Shown: in pieces, positions 15,368 to 23,153 of the stretch
Layout of the letters: every line of letters starts with the position of its first letter
How positions within the stretch are numbered: position 1 is the stretch's first letter
NCBI GenBank assembly: GCA_019634125.1
Contig: JAHQVX010000046.1
Span: 1-35,656, forward strand
Reading direction: 5' to 3'
Length of the DNA stretch: 35,656 bases
From: Saprospiraceae bacterium
GTDB lineage: Bacteria > Bacteroidota > Bacteroidia > Chitinophagales > JAHQVX01
Translations under genes and position numbers: made by a program
Notes under the pieces: generated by a model
What the model was told of the DNA's origin: nothing
Database searches by the model: none
Seen by the model: the letters and a program-made list of their open reading frames with translations, nothing else

Positions 15368-16639
15368 TTACGCGGAATGATACGCTTCTAGTCGTTGTTT
15401 TAGGTCTTTAAGGAAGGAGGCTGCATACGCACAATCGATGACCCGGTGGTCGTAGGAAATAGATAACATAATCGCATCTCTTGGTCCGAATTGCTCAGTA
15501 TCACCATCCATATACACCAATGGTTTACGATGAATTTCTCCAAGTGCTAATACGGCTACTTGCGGTACAGAAATGAGTGGTGTGCCCATAAGGCTTCCGA
15601 ATTTCCCGGTATTACTCACGGTGAAAGTCGTATGTTGAATAGCGTCGGCGGGGATTTTTCCTGCGCGTGCTTGTTCGGCCGTAGCATTGACTGCCAGAGC
15701 TAAGTCAATTAACTTTAAGGATTGGGCGTTTTTGATATTCGGTACAATGAGATTTCCATCGGGCAGGGCAGTAGCAAAGCCTAGGGCTACGGCTTGTTTT
15801 TGGATGAATTCATCTCGGCCATTCAACCACGCATTCAGCTTAGGAAAGCCCTGTAGCGATTGAACCACTGCATGCATCATGATGTGGGTGTAGGTTACGT
15901 TCACGCCATGTTGCTCTAAGAGTGCTTTTTTATGGGTTGTGCGCCATTGTTTCAAGCCCGTTATGTCTACTTCTGCAAAGGTGGTGACGTGCGGAATGGT
16001 ATTTACGGACTCGAGCATTCGATCTGCAATAATTTGGCGCATTCTACTTAATTGCTCCACATGATCGGAGTCGGTAATCGGTAGGTTTCTTTTTTGCGGG
16101 AGAAATGCGGAGGTAGGTTGGGCTTTGGTTTGCTTGCTTTCAACGAAAGCAAGTAGGTCTTTTTTAGAGATTCTGTTGTTGGCACCCGTACCTCTAATTT
16201 GGCTAATTTCCTCCAACGAAATATTCTTTTCTACGGCTATTTTTTGAACTACGGGAGAAAGAAAAACCGGGGCGTTCTTGTACACTTCTTTCCCTTGGTT
16301 CTTGGAGGTTTCTTGGCTTGAACCCGCATTCGATACCGTGGCTACTTGAGTCTGTTGGCTGTTATTTTCTGGTGCAGTAATATGTTGAAGGGCGGATTCA
16401 GGCACTTCCATTCGCGCGATAACCGCCCCTACCTCAATGTTTGATCCTTCCGGAGCAAGAATTTCCACGATTTGCCCATCAAACTCGCTGGGTAAATCGC
16501 TTTCTACCTTATCCGTGCCTATTTCAACGAGTGTTTCATCTTTCTGAATGGTTTCCCCAGATTTTTTTAACCACTTTAAAATGGTGGCTTCAGCAACACT
16601 TTCTCCCATTTTGGGGAGTAGAATATCTACAACAGGCAT
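15368..16639 (-). CDS. 2-oxoacid dehydrogenase E2 (dihydrolipoyl acyltransferase)
   Basis: Core acyltransferase of a 2-oxoacid dehydrogenase complex: it moves the acyl group from E1 to CoA through lipoyl-lysine. 423 residues: one lipoyl domain (1-78, lipoyl Lys44 in GTDKVESDLPS), a flexible linker, an E3/E1-binding domain (about 125-165, LSPVVQKIAVEKNISLEEISQIRGTGANNRISKKDLL) and the catalytic domain (about 190-423) with DHRVIDCAYAA, active-site His398 and Asp402. The residue after the motif is Cys where Gly is common. It starts 5 bases after gcdH. Branched-chain type by sequence; the neighbourhood suggests 2-oxoadipate as another substrate. No E3 gene is in the window. Confidence 0.9.
   Translation of the reverse strand: MPVVDILLPKMGESVAEATILKWLKKSGETIQKDETLVEIGTDKVESDLPSEFDGQIVEILAPEGSNIEVGAVIARMEVPESALQHITAPENNSQQTQVATVSNAGSSQETSKNQGKEVYKNAPVFLSPVVQKIAVEKNISLEEISQIRGTGANNRISKKDLLAFVESKQTKAQPTSAFLPQKRNLPITDSDHVEQLSRMRQIIADRMLESVNTIPHVTTFAEVDITGLKQWRTTHKKALLEQHGVNVTYTHIMMHAVVQSLQGFPKLNAWLNGRDEFIQKQAVALGFATALPDGNLIVPNIKNAQSLKLIDLALAVNATAEQARAGKIPADAIQHTTFTVSNTGKFGSLMGTPLISVPQVAVLALGEIHRKPLVYMDGDTEQFGPRDAIMLSISYDHRVIDCAYAASFLKDLKQRLEAYHSA
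16133..16153. repeat. Triloop palindrome inside the E2 gene
   Basis: 9-bp arms CTTGCTTTC / GAAAGCAAG around AAC on the plus strand. It encodes L-A-F-V-E-S-K at the end of the peripheral-subunit-binding domain. Confidence 0.75.
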
Positions 16640-16644
16640 TGTGC

Positions 16645-17817
16645 TTATTCAAAGGCAGAAATTCCGGTTACATCATATCCGGTGATCAATAAATGGATAT
16701 CGTGCGTGCCTTCATAGGTCACCACAGACTCTAAGTTGGCCATGTGTCGCATAATTGGATATTCGCCCATAATGCCCATGCCACCTAGCATTTGACGTGC
16801 TTCGCGAGCCACGGTTAAAGCCATATGCACATTATTTCGCTTAGCCATAGAAATCTGAGCTGGACTAGCTTTGTCGGCATTCTTTAGGGTGCCTAATCGC
16901 CAGCTTAATAATTGTGCTTTCGTGATTTCGGTAATCATTTCTGCTAATTTCTTCTGTTGGAGTTGGAAGCCCGCTAGCGGTCTTCCAAATTGCTGACGTT
17001 CGGTGGAGTAGCGCAATGCTGTATCGTAGCAGTCCATCGCGGCTCCAATTACCCCCCAACTAATGCCATATCGTGCACTGTTTAAACAGCTGAGTGGGCC
17101 TTTCAAGCCTTTGATCTCAGGGAAAATATTTTCCTTGGGGACTTTCACATCTTCAAACACTAGCTCTCCTGTTGCTGATGCTCTTAAACTCCATTTATTA
17201 TGTGTTTCAGGCGTTGTAAAGCCTTCCATTCCTCGTTCAACCACTAGTCCTCTAATCTTTCCCGATTCATCTTTCGCCCAAACTACAGCTATATCAGCAA
17301 CTGGGGAATTCGTAATCCACATCTTCGCTCCATTCAACACAACGTGATCGCCTTTATCTACAAAATGTGTTTCCATGCCAGCAGGATTCGAGCCGTGATT
17401 GGGTTCGGTTAAACCGAAACAACCTACCCATTCTCCTGAAGCGAGTTTCGGTAAGAATTTCATTCGTTGTTCTTCTGTACCGAAAGTAAAAATCGGATAC
17501 ATTACCAAGGAAGACTGCACCGAAGCCGAAGAACGCACAGCACTATCGCCTCGTTCAAGCTCTTGCATAATGAGTCCATAAGAAATCTGATCTAATCCTG
17601 CTCCTCCGTATTTTTCAGGGATGTATGGGCCTAAGGCACCAATCTCTCCCAACTGACGCATAATGTTGAGGGGTTTATGCTGCTGCGCGTGATCATCAAT
17701 AACCGGTACGATATGCTGACTTACCCAATCGCGTACACTTTCACGAATAATGATGTGTTCTTCCGAAAGTAAATCGTCGATCTGGTAATAATCTGGTGCA
17801 CTATATTTTCTTTCCAT
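16645..17817 (-). CDS. gcdH: Glutaryl-CoA dehydrogenase
   Basis: FAD acyl-CoA dehydrogenase that oxidises and decarboxylates glutaryl-CoA to crotonyl-CoA in lysine/tryptophan breakdown. 390 residues with the glutaryl-specific landmarks: Arg95 in RSSASVQSSLVM, the stretch GCFGLTEPNHGSNP, ITNSPVADIAVVWA, KWSLRASATGELVF, and the catalytic Glu369 in TYEGTHDIHLLITG. These match the human enzyme (Arg94, Glu370) closely, unlike isovaleryl- or short-chain acyl-CoA dehydrogenases. It sits between the E1 and E2 genes, 5 bases before E2, which suggests that the complex feeds it glutaryl-CoA made from 2-oxoadipate. Confidence 0.92.
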   Translation of the reverse strand: MERKYSAPDYYQIDDLLSEEHIIIRESVRDWVSQHIVPVIDDHAQQHKPLNIMRQLGEIGALGPYIPEKYGGAGLDQISYGLIMQELERGDSAVRSSASVQSSLVMYPIFTFGTEEQRMKFLPKLASGEWVGCFGLTEPNHGSNPAGMETHFVDKGDHVVLNGAKMWITNSPVADIAVVWAKDESGKIRGLVVERGMEGFTTPETHNKWSLRASATGELVFEDVKVPKENIFPEIKGLKGPLSCLNSARYGISWGVIGAAMDCYDTALRYSTERQQFGRPLAGFQLQQKKLAEMITEITKAQLLSWRLGTLKNADKASPAQISMAKRNNVHMALTVAREARQMLGGMGIMGEYPIMRHMANLESVVTYEGTHDIHLLITGYDVTGISAFE

Positions 17818-17827
17818 ATTTTTAGCT

Positions 17828-17935
17828 TCAATTGGGCTCTTCGCCGCAAATCATTTTAAACTTCACAGACCCAGCATTCGTTTTCTGGGGCTTTTTATAT
17901 TTTTCTTTGATCAAATTTACTCTAGGGGATTTCAT
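17828..17935 (-). CDS. Possible 35-residue basic protein between E1 and gcdH
   Basis: In the 141-base gap of this compact operon an ORF with ATG at 17935 and TGA at 17828 begins MKSPRVNLIKEKYKKPQ and ends KFKMICGEEPN. It begins 23 bases after the E1 stop and ends 10 bases before gcdH, filling the gap. It is rich in lysine and has no signal peptide or membrane segment. I recognise no family. A TAAATTTG box (17919-17912) inside it could instead be a promoter for gcdH, so it may be spurious. Confidence 0.35.
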   Translation of the reverse strand: MKSPRVNLIKEKYKKPQKTNAGSVKFKMICGEEPN

Positions 17936-17958
17936 TTCTGGAATTTTCTTATTCGCCC

Positions 17959-19965
17959 TTAGTAATCATATAATTCTAACAATCGTTCTTCAAACCGGGC
18001 TTTGGGCAGAAATTGTTGTTCCAGACCTGGGTCAAATGGAACAGGTGTGTCTAAACTTCCAACGCGCATGACCGGTGCATCTAAGTCTTCAAAGCAGTGT
18101 TCCGAAATACGGGCCGATAATTCGGCGCCAAATCCTCCGGTAAGGCTGTCTTCATGTAGAATGATGGCCTTGCCTGTTTTCCGAACCGATTCATAAATCG
18201 TGTCTGTGTCCAATGGGATCAGTGTTCTTAAGTCAATCAAGTCGGCGGCAATATTCGGGTGTTTTTCTAGTATTTCCAATGCATAGTGTACACCTAAGCC
18301 ATAAGTAATGATACTGAGGTCGTTTCCTTCTTTTAGGCGATTGGCTTTTCCAAAAGGCAAGTTGTAATACCCTTTAGGTACCTGGCCTTTCAGTGTTCTG
18401 TATAAGTACTTGTGTTCGAAGAAGAGCACGGGGTTTTGGTCTTCAAATGCGGTTAGGAGAAGGCCTTTTGCGTCATCCGGAAAGGCCGGATAAGCGATTT
18501 TCAACCCGGGCACGTGTGTAAACCACGCTTCTGTAGATTGAGAGTGGAAAGGGCCGGCGGCTACGCCGCCGCCTGTAGGCATTCGAACCACGACATCTGC
18601 AGCTTGCCCCCATCGGTAATGGCTTTTGGCTAAGTTGTTCACAATCTGGTTAAAGCCCTCGGTCACAAAGTCGCTAAACTGCATTTCTACCATCGATTTC
18701 ATCCCGGCAATGCTCATCCCCAGCCCAGCACCCAATACCGCGGCTTCGCAGATGGGTGTATTGCGCACTCGATTAGACCCATACTTGGCATGTAAGCCAT
18801 CAGTAATTTTAAACACCCCACCATATTCAGCAATGTCTTGTCCCATTAGTACGAGATTATCGTGGCGCTTCATCGCTTCTTGTAGACCATCAGCGATCGC
18901 ATCCACAAAACGCATCTCAAAAAACTCCACATGTTGGGGAATTTTCTTTTCAAATTGGAAGGGAGCAAATACATCGTCCACTTCTTTTTCTATGCGAGAC
19001 ACTACTTTAGGTTCGGAATCAGCCTCAGTTAAAGCAGCATTGATTTTAGCTTTTAAACTGTCTTTTAGCGCTGCATTCTCATCGGCGGTCAATACGTTTT
19101 CTTGTATCAGGAAGTACTCAAAATTTTTCACTGGATCTTTAACTTCCCATTGTTCGATTAATCCTTCCGGATAATATTTGGTTCCACTCGCTTCTTCATG
19201 GCCGCGCATACGAAAGCTCACACATTCCAGTAAGATCGGGCGTGGGTTCTCCCGAATACTATCGGCGAGTCGACCAATGTTTTGGTGGACTTCCAAAATG
19301 TTATTTCCGTCAATTCTATGCGCTTCTATCCCATAACCAATGCCTTTATCGGCAAAGCTTTCACAGCGAAATTGTTCTTTTGAAGGCGTACTCAAGCCCC
19401 ATTGGTTGTTCTCTACAATTATAAGAACTGGTAGATCCCATACTGCTGCTAGGTTCACGGCTTCATGAAAGTCACCTTCGCTAGCACCGCCATCACCGGT
19501 GAATACCAGTGTTGCTTTTTGATTACCTTTCAGTTTTTGAGCAAGCGCAATCCCATCTGCTACGCCCATTTGTGCGCCCAGGTGGGAAATCATGCCTACA
19601 ATGTTGAATTCATGCGTGCCGAAATGGAAACTTCGATCTCGTCCTTTCGTAAAGCCACTTTCTTTGCCTTGCCACTGGGCAAATAAGCGTTCAAGGGGGA
19701 TATGTCGTGTCGTAAATACGCCCAAGTTGCGGTGCATTGTGCAAATGAATTCATCGGGATGCATAGCCAGAGCTGCACCTACAGAAATGGCTTCTTGGCC
19801 CCAAGCACTGAACCACTTGCTAATTTTGCCTTGCCGAAGACTAATGAGCATGCGCTCTTCAATTAAACGCGGCAGCAATAAATGCTTATAAATAGAAAGC
19901 AGCTCCTCGTTCGAGTAGGCTGTTCGATCGAAAGATAGATCGTATTCTACCAAAGACTGCGACAT
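17959..19965 (-). CDS. 2-oxoacid dehydrogenase E1, alpha and beta subunits in one chain
   Basis: ThDP enzyme that decarboxylates a branched-chain (or related) 2-oxo acid and passes the acyl group to E2. 668 residues. The alpha part (about 1-330) has the ThDP motif GDGG (157-160) ending at NN (186-187) and the phosphorylation-loop-like FRMRGHEEASG. The beta part (about 345-668) has LVLMGQDIAEYGGVFKIT, the histidine-bearing FHSQSTEAWFTHVPGLKI and the end FDPGLEQQFLP. Fused alpha-beta chains are common in Bacteroidota. A TACATTTG box lies 16 bases before the ATG. It heads the unit E1-gcdH-E2. Substrate could be branched-chain 2-oxo acids, 2-oxoadipate, or both. Confidence 0.9.
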   Translation of the reverse strand: MSQSLVEYDLSFDRTAYSNEELLSIYKHLLLPRLIEERMLISLRQGKISKWFSAWGQEAISVGAALAMHPDEFICTMHRNLGVFTTRHIPLERLFAQWQGKESGFTKGRDRSFHFGTHEFNIVGMISHLGAQMGVADGIALAQKLKGNQKATLVFTGDGGASEGDFHEAVNLAAVWDLPVLIIVENNQWGLSTPSKEQFRCESFADKGIGYGIEAHRIDGNNILEVHQNIGRLADSIRENPRPILLECVSFRMRGHEEASGTKYYPEGLIEQWEVKDPVKNFEYFLIQENVLTADENAALKDSLKAKINAALTEADSEPKVVSRIEKEVDDVFAPFQFEKKIPQHVEFFEMRFVDAIADGLQEAMKRHDNLVLMGQDIAEYGGVFKITDGLHAKYGSNRVRNTPICEAAVLGAGLGMSIAGMKSMVEMQFSDFVTEGFNQIVNNLAKSHYRWGQAADVVVRMPTGGGVAAGPFHSQSTEAWFTHVPGLKIAYPAFPDDAKGLLLTAFEDQNPVLFFEHKYLYRTLKGQVPKGYYNLPFGKANRLKEGNDLSIITYGLGVHYALEILEKHPNIAADLIDLRTLIPLDTDTIYESVRKTGKAIILHEDSLTGGFGAELSARISEHCFEDLDAPVMRVGSLDTPVPFDPGLEQQFLPKARFEERLLELYDY
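18555..18571. repeat. Short triloop palindrome inside the E1 gene
   Basis: 7-bp GC-only arms CGGCGGC / GCCGCCG around TAC, encoding G-G-G-V-A-A-G. Shorter than the others and in a glycine/alanine-rich region, so chance is more likely here. Confidence 0.4.
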
Positions 19966-19981
19966 AACTAATTTTATGACT

Positions 19982-19989
19982 CAAATGTA
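19982..19989 (-). promoter_or_regulatory. -7 box of the E1 promoter
   Basis: TACATTTG on the minus strand, exact TAnnTTTG, 16 bases before the E1 ATG. No clear -33 TTG. Confidence 0.5.
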
Positions 19990-20087
19990 GGATTTTGGAT
20001 GGAGTGTATATGGTGTTTTTTTTACCATGTTGATAAGGAATTGTGTATCAAACCGTCAAAAAGAACATTCTTTGTAAAAGTGTTGAA

Positions 20088-21182
20088 ATGAAACCTGTGT
20101 ATCTATTGCTGTTCGTACTGGCAGCGTCTTGTACTTCGAAACCGACTTCGGAAGTGTATCAAGTGGCTGGCAATGCCGGCGCTGAAAGCGCCGGCCAGCA
20201 AGTCATTCTAGAGAAGTTCGACCCCATTAATCAAGTGGCTACGGCTATAGACACAGCCACCGTAAGTCCAGAAGGCCAATTTGTGCTTGACTATGCATTT
20301 TCAGAGCCCGAACTCCTTCGACTAGCCTTCCCGTCGAAAAAGAAAGTCTTATTAGTCATTCAAGAAAATGAGACCAATGTAGAGGTGAATGCCGATGGAC
20401 GAACCGACAGCTGTAGTGCATGTTCAATTATTTCTGCCTATGAGTCGTTTCGTGAAGCGTCTTTTAATCGATTGGTCAAGCCCAAAGATGAGGCCTTAGA
20501 TGCTGTGCTTGAGGCCGGAAAAAGTGCTACGGATTTTGAAGTGGTTAAGGCCTATTCGGAAGCGAGTGCAGAACATCGAAAAGAGCTCATCGATTTTGCA
20601 AAAGAAAACATGCAAGATTCCCCAGCACTTTATGCGGCTGCACTTCGGTGGACCGATGAATATAACCTAGATGAATTAGCGGACTTGGTGAATGCTTTTG
20701 AAGCCCAATTCCCAGACTTAGAAATGACTAAGAATATGCAAGCGAAGGTGCAGCGCTTTGTGAATCTTCAAGTCGGAAATACCGCGCCTGCCTTTCGTTT
20801 TGAAACTGTATCGGGGCAAGAACAAAGCGCTTCTGAAAGCTATGGTGACCTCACGCTCATTGATTTTTGGGCCAGTTGGTGTGGTCCTTGCTTAGTGAAA
20901 ATACCCCAAATGCAAGCGATTTACGACGAATACAAAGCGAAGGGCTTTGAGGTGGTGGCGTTTTCCCTAGATACGAATGATAAAAAATGGCAAGATGCCA
21001 TCGAGAAATATGCGCTTGAATGGGTCAATGGCAGCGATTTAAAAGGGTATAAGTCGCCCGTTGCTGTGGATTACAATGTAACCCTGATTCCATTTAATGT
21101 ATTGGTAGATGCGGAAGGGAAGATAATAGAGAAGTCGCTTTCGGTAGAACGTTTAGAGGAAATTTTGGAGGAGCGTTTATAA
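20088..21182 (+). CDS. TlpA-family thioredoxin-like lipoprotein
   Basis: 364 residues from the ATG at 20088; the frame extends to a GTG at 20043, but only the ATG places the signal peptide MKPVYLLLFVLAASC at the start, with lipobox Cys15. An N-terminal DUF4369-like beta region (about 24-105) is followed by a helical part and a C-terminal TlpA/AhpC-TSA domain (about 230-364) with the redox motif WASWCGPC and the cis-proline region VTLIPFNVLVDAEGKI. Probably a periplasmic thiol-disulfide reductase; cytochrome c maturation is a possible use, since ccm genes are 2 kb away. An extra CSAC pair in DSCSACS near residue 108-111 is unusual. No T-tract terminator, but a palindrome follows. Confidence 0.87.
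   Translation: MKPVYLLLFVLAASCTSKPTSEVYQVAGNAGAESAGQQVILEKFDPINQVATAIDTATVSPEGQFVLDYAFSEPELLRLAFPSKKKVLLVIQENETNVEVNADGRTDSCSACSIISAYESFREASFNRLVKPKDEALDAVLEAGKSATDFEVVKAYSEASAEHRKELIDFAKENMQDSPALYAAALRWTDEYNLDELADLVNAFEAQFPDLEMTKNMQAKVQRFVNLQVGNTAPAFRFETVSGQEQSASESYGDLTLIDFWASWCGPCLVKIPQMQAIYDEYKAKGFEVVAFSLDTNDKKWQDAIEKYALEWVNGSDLKGYKSPVAVDYNVTLIPFNVLVDAEGKIIEKSLSVERLEEILEERL
20175..20195. repeat. Triloop palindrome inside the TlpA-like gene
   Basis: 9-bp arms GCCGGCGCT / AGCGCCGGC around GAA. It encodes A-G-A-E-S-A-G, a low-complexity stretch right after the lipoprotein signal, which could be an inserted element. Confidence 0.8.
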
Positions 21183-21186
21183 CCAA

Positions 21187-21211
21187 ACCACCCCGGCAAA
21201 GCCGGGGTGGT
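21187..21211. terminator. Palindrome with CGGCAAAGCCG core, probable terminator
   Basis: 11-bp perfect stem ACCACCCCGGC / GCCGGGGTGGT around AAA on the plus strand, 5 bases after the TlpA-like stop and before the convergent DUF4197 gene. Neither strand has a true T-run, so its efficiency as a terminator is doubtful. Confidence 0.6.
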
Positions 21212-21255
21212 GGTAATATCGATCTACGTACTGACTACTCAATACTCTCTATAGA

Positions 21256-21981
21256 CTAATTGTCATAAAACCCAAAGACCTTGCGCATTACTTCAGTACC
21301 TCGTGCAATAGGGTCTTTTCGAATTTTCGCTTCTTCTTCAGCCACTAAAGTAAACAAGCCATCAATGGCTTTTTCGGTAACAAAGCCTGTTAAATCTGGG
21401 TTGACTTTGTTAAATGTCGTAGGCAAATCATTGTATACGCCAATCGCATCGCCCCAATATTTGGTCGCATTAACATCGCCTAAGGCATCTTCAATAATCG
21501 GCTCGAAGCGTGTAGTAAGCGCACTATAAGTGGCTCTTTTTAAGAAGTTGGTCGCTGCATCTTCTTCGCCACTGATGATGGCCACAACATCTTGAAACGT
21601 TAATTGCGAAATGGCATCTTTGAAAATATCTACACTTTCAATTGCTGCTTTTTCGGCCGCACGGTTAATGCTGAGTTCTACTTTTTCGACTTCACTTTCT
21701 AAGCCTAAAGTCACTAAGGTATTTTTCACTTTTCGGGCATCTTCTGGCCAAGGCACTCGAATGACAGGATTTTTGAAATAGCCATCAGTTTTATTGGCTT
21801 TAATAGCCCCATTGGTAATTCCTTGGACCAAAGCATCTTTCAATGCAAAACCAATTTCTTGATTCGTAGGCTCGCCTTCACCGTTTGGTAAACTTCCATA
21901 AACTTGATTCAAGGTATCGCAAGAAGTAAATGTTGAGAAGGAGAAACAAACCATCAACAACAACAAAGCAAATCGTTTCAT
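21256..21981 (-). CDS. DUF4197 lipoprotein (second paralogue)
   Basis: 241 residues. The signal ends in the lipobox FSTFTSC (Cys20). The body has the same DUF4197 landmarks as the gene at 14651-15337: LVTLGLESEVEKVELSINRAAEKAA, LTFQDVVAIISGEEDAATNFLKRATYSAL, YWGDAIGVYN, GFVTEKAIDGLFTLVAEEEAKIRKDP and MRKVFGFYDN. An extra segment of about 15 residues lies near residues 35-80. Function unknown. It is monocistronic, between the convergent TlpA-like gene and a repeat-containing gap of 156 bases. Confidence 0.85.
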   Translation of the reverse strand: MKRFALLLLMVCFSFSTFTSCDTLNQVYGSLPNGEGEPTNQEIGFALKDALVQGITNGAIKANKTDGYFKNPVIRVPWPEDARKVKNTLVTLGLESEVEKVELSINRAAEKAAIESVDIFKDAISQLTFQDVVAIISGEEDAATNFLKRATYSALTTRFEPIIEDALGDVNATKYWGDAIGVYNDLPTTFNKVNPDLTGFVTEKAIDGLFTLVAEEEAKIRKDPIARGTEVMRKVFGFYDN

Positions 21982-22096
21982 AAGCTATAATTTTTGCGAA
22001 AGATACTTCAATTTCCCTGCCAAGGCTTTTTCATCGGTAATTTAAAGGAGAAATTAGTTGATTAGTCACTAGTATGCTAGCCACTAGCCACTAGTT

Positions 22097-22137
22097 CACT
22101 GATTCACAAATACACTAATAACCAACTGCGAAGCAGA
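22097..22137 (+). repeat. Intergenic degenerate repeat, copy 2
   Basis: CACTGATTCACAAATACACT then AATAACCAA and CTGCGAAGCAGA, ending exactly at the LuxE-like stop codon. It resembles copy 1 (14483-14531) in opposite orientation. The preceding bases 22055-22096 are a short tandem array of CACTAG/GCCACTAG units, so the 156-base gap is repeat-derived. I see no gene in it. Confidence 0.55.
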
Positions 22138-23121
22138 CTAAACTACCATTAAATTACAGCCTCGTAAATCGGAATGATCCATTCTTCCAAGCACTTCGAA
22201 GCGACCATCTGAATACACTTTGCCTATGTCTTGTGTGGCAATGAAGGCACAGGAATACATATTAGATAAGTCAATTATATTCAATGCGGCGGTTTTGCCA
22301 AACGCCGACAAGCTGAGTGGATCGTTGAGTTCTCTCGGTATAACCTGCATGGTAGAGGCGGGCTTGAAATATCCATCTTGTTCAAGGTAGGCTTGGCTGA
22401 GTAATTCGGTCATGCCGTATTCTGACGAGATGGTCACGCCGGCGAATGCTGAATATAAGGTGGAGTGTAATTCGGCTCGGGTAATTTCTTTCCTACGGCC
22501 TTTCATACCGCCGGTTTCGATGATGGTTGTATGGTTTAATGGAAATGAATACTGCTCTGCTAAGTCTAGCAGCGCAAATGTTACGCCAATGAGAAGGGTC
22601 GGTTGGCCTTCTGCCTCGAGAACTTGAAGTTGTTCTACAAGTGCATCGTAATTCGTTAAATAAAAGCCGTTTTTAGGATGGCCACTTTCTTTCATGAGGT
22701 AATCAGCCATGTAAACGAGGGAAGCGTTCTCTCTTTCCAAGTATGCCGGCAATAAGGCCAGGATACAGAATTCTTTAGGGTGATCGAGGGCGTTCAAAAA
22801 TCCATTGAAAATGGATTTTTTATACACCTCTAACGAAGCAACGTAGTGAGAACTCGTCACTTCCCCCGTTGTACCACTGCTCTCAAAAACGTGCTGAATA
22901 GGTTGCCCCTTGGCTATGATCTTATGATTCTTGAAGAGTTCAATCGGTAAAAAGGGAATCGATGAAATATCAGTAACCCTATCAATGGAACATCCTAAGT
23001 GCTGGCAGAAAGTCTGGTAAACGTCCACCTCATGGTATTGAAACTGAAAGAGACGTAGCGCCCGTTCTTCAAACGGAACAGTACGATCAAAAATGAGGTT
23101 TTCTAAAGCGACTTCTTGCAC
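22138..23121 (-). CDS. LuxE-like acyl-activating protein
   Basis: 327 residues of the LuxE/PaaK-like branch of acyl-adenylate enzymes. The ATP-phosphate loop is ESSGTTGEVTSSHY (about residues 84-97). IETGGMKGRRKEITRAEL and ISSEYGMTELLSQAY match the later adenylate-binding motifs (EYGMTE), and GRMDHSDLRGCNLMV is the usual end of this short version, which lacks the mobile C-terminal domain. It probably activates a fatty or aryl acid and passes it to a protein or thiol; the substrate is unknown. The start is GTG at 23121, four bases after an exact TATTTTTG box, so the mRNA may be leaderless. It is divergent from ccmB. Confidence 0.8.
   Translation of the reverse strand: MQEVALENLIFDRTVPFEERALRLFQFQYHEVDVYQTFCQHLGCSIDRVTDISSIPFLPIELFKNHKIIAKGQPIQHVFESSGTTGEVTSSHYVASLEVYKKSIFNGFLNALDHPKEFCILALLPAYLERENASLVYMADYLMKESGHPKNGFYLTNYDALVEQLQVLEAEGQPTLLIGVTFALLDLAEQYSFPLNHTTIIETGGMKGRRKEITRAELHSTLYSAFAGVTISSEYGMTELLSQAYLEQDGYFKPASTMQVIPRELNDPLSLSAFGKTAALNIIDLSNMYSCAFIATQDIGKVYSDGRFEVLGRMDHSDLRGCNLMVV
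22796..22820. repeat. Triloop palindrome inside the LuxE-like gene
   Basis: 11-bp perfect A/T-rich arms AAAAATCCATT / AATGGATTTTT around GAA. It encodes K-S-I-F-N-G-F. Unlike most others it is not GC-rich. Confidence 0.8.
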
Positions 23122-23125
23122 GGCA

Positions 23126-23147
23126 CAAAAATAGTGACTTACCTTTA
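23126..23147. promoter_or_regulatory. Overlapping divergent promoters of the LuxE-like gene and ccmB
   Basis: Minus strand: TATTTTTG (23133-23126), exact TAnnTTTG, 4 bases before the GTG at 23121. Plus strand: TACCTTTA (23140-23147), one mismatch, 6 bases before the GTG at 23154, with TTG 21 bases upstream (23116-23118). Both would start transcription at or next to the start codon. Confidence 0.5.
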
Positions 23148-23153
23148 CAGTCT

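Noticed and set aside
17832-18071. Open frame of 79 codons on the plus strand, hydrophobic
   Set aside because: Half of it is antisense to the conserved end of E1; the other half overlaps the minus-strand small ORF. Hydrophobicity is explained by reading lysine codons in reverse.
18626-19174. Open frame of 182 codons on the plus strand inside E1
   Set aside because: Antisense to a well-conserved enzyme; low-complexity serine/alanine composition and no promoter or motif.
20043-20087. GTG start giving the TlpA-like protein 15 extra residues
   Set aside because: It would put a charged stretch before the lipoprotein signal; the ATG at 20088 gives a normal signal peptide.
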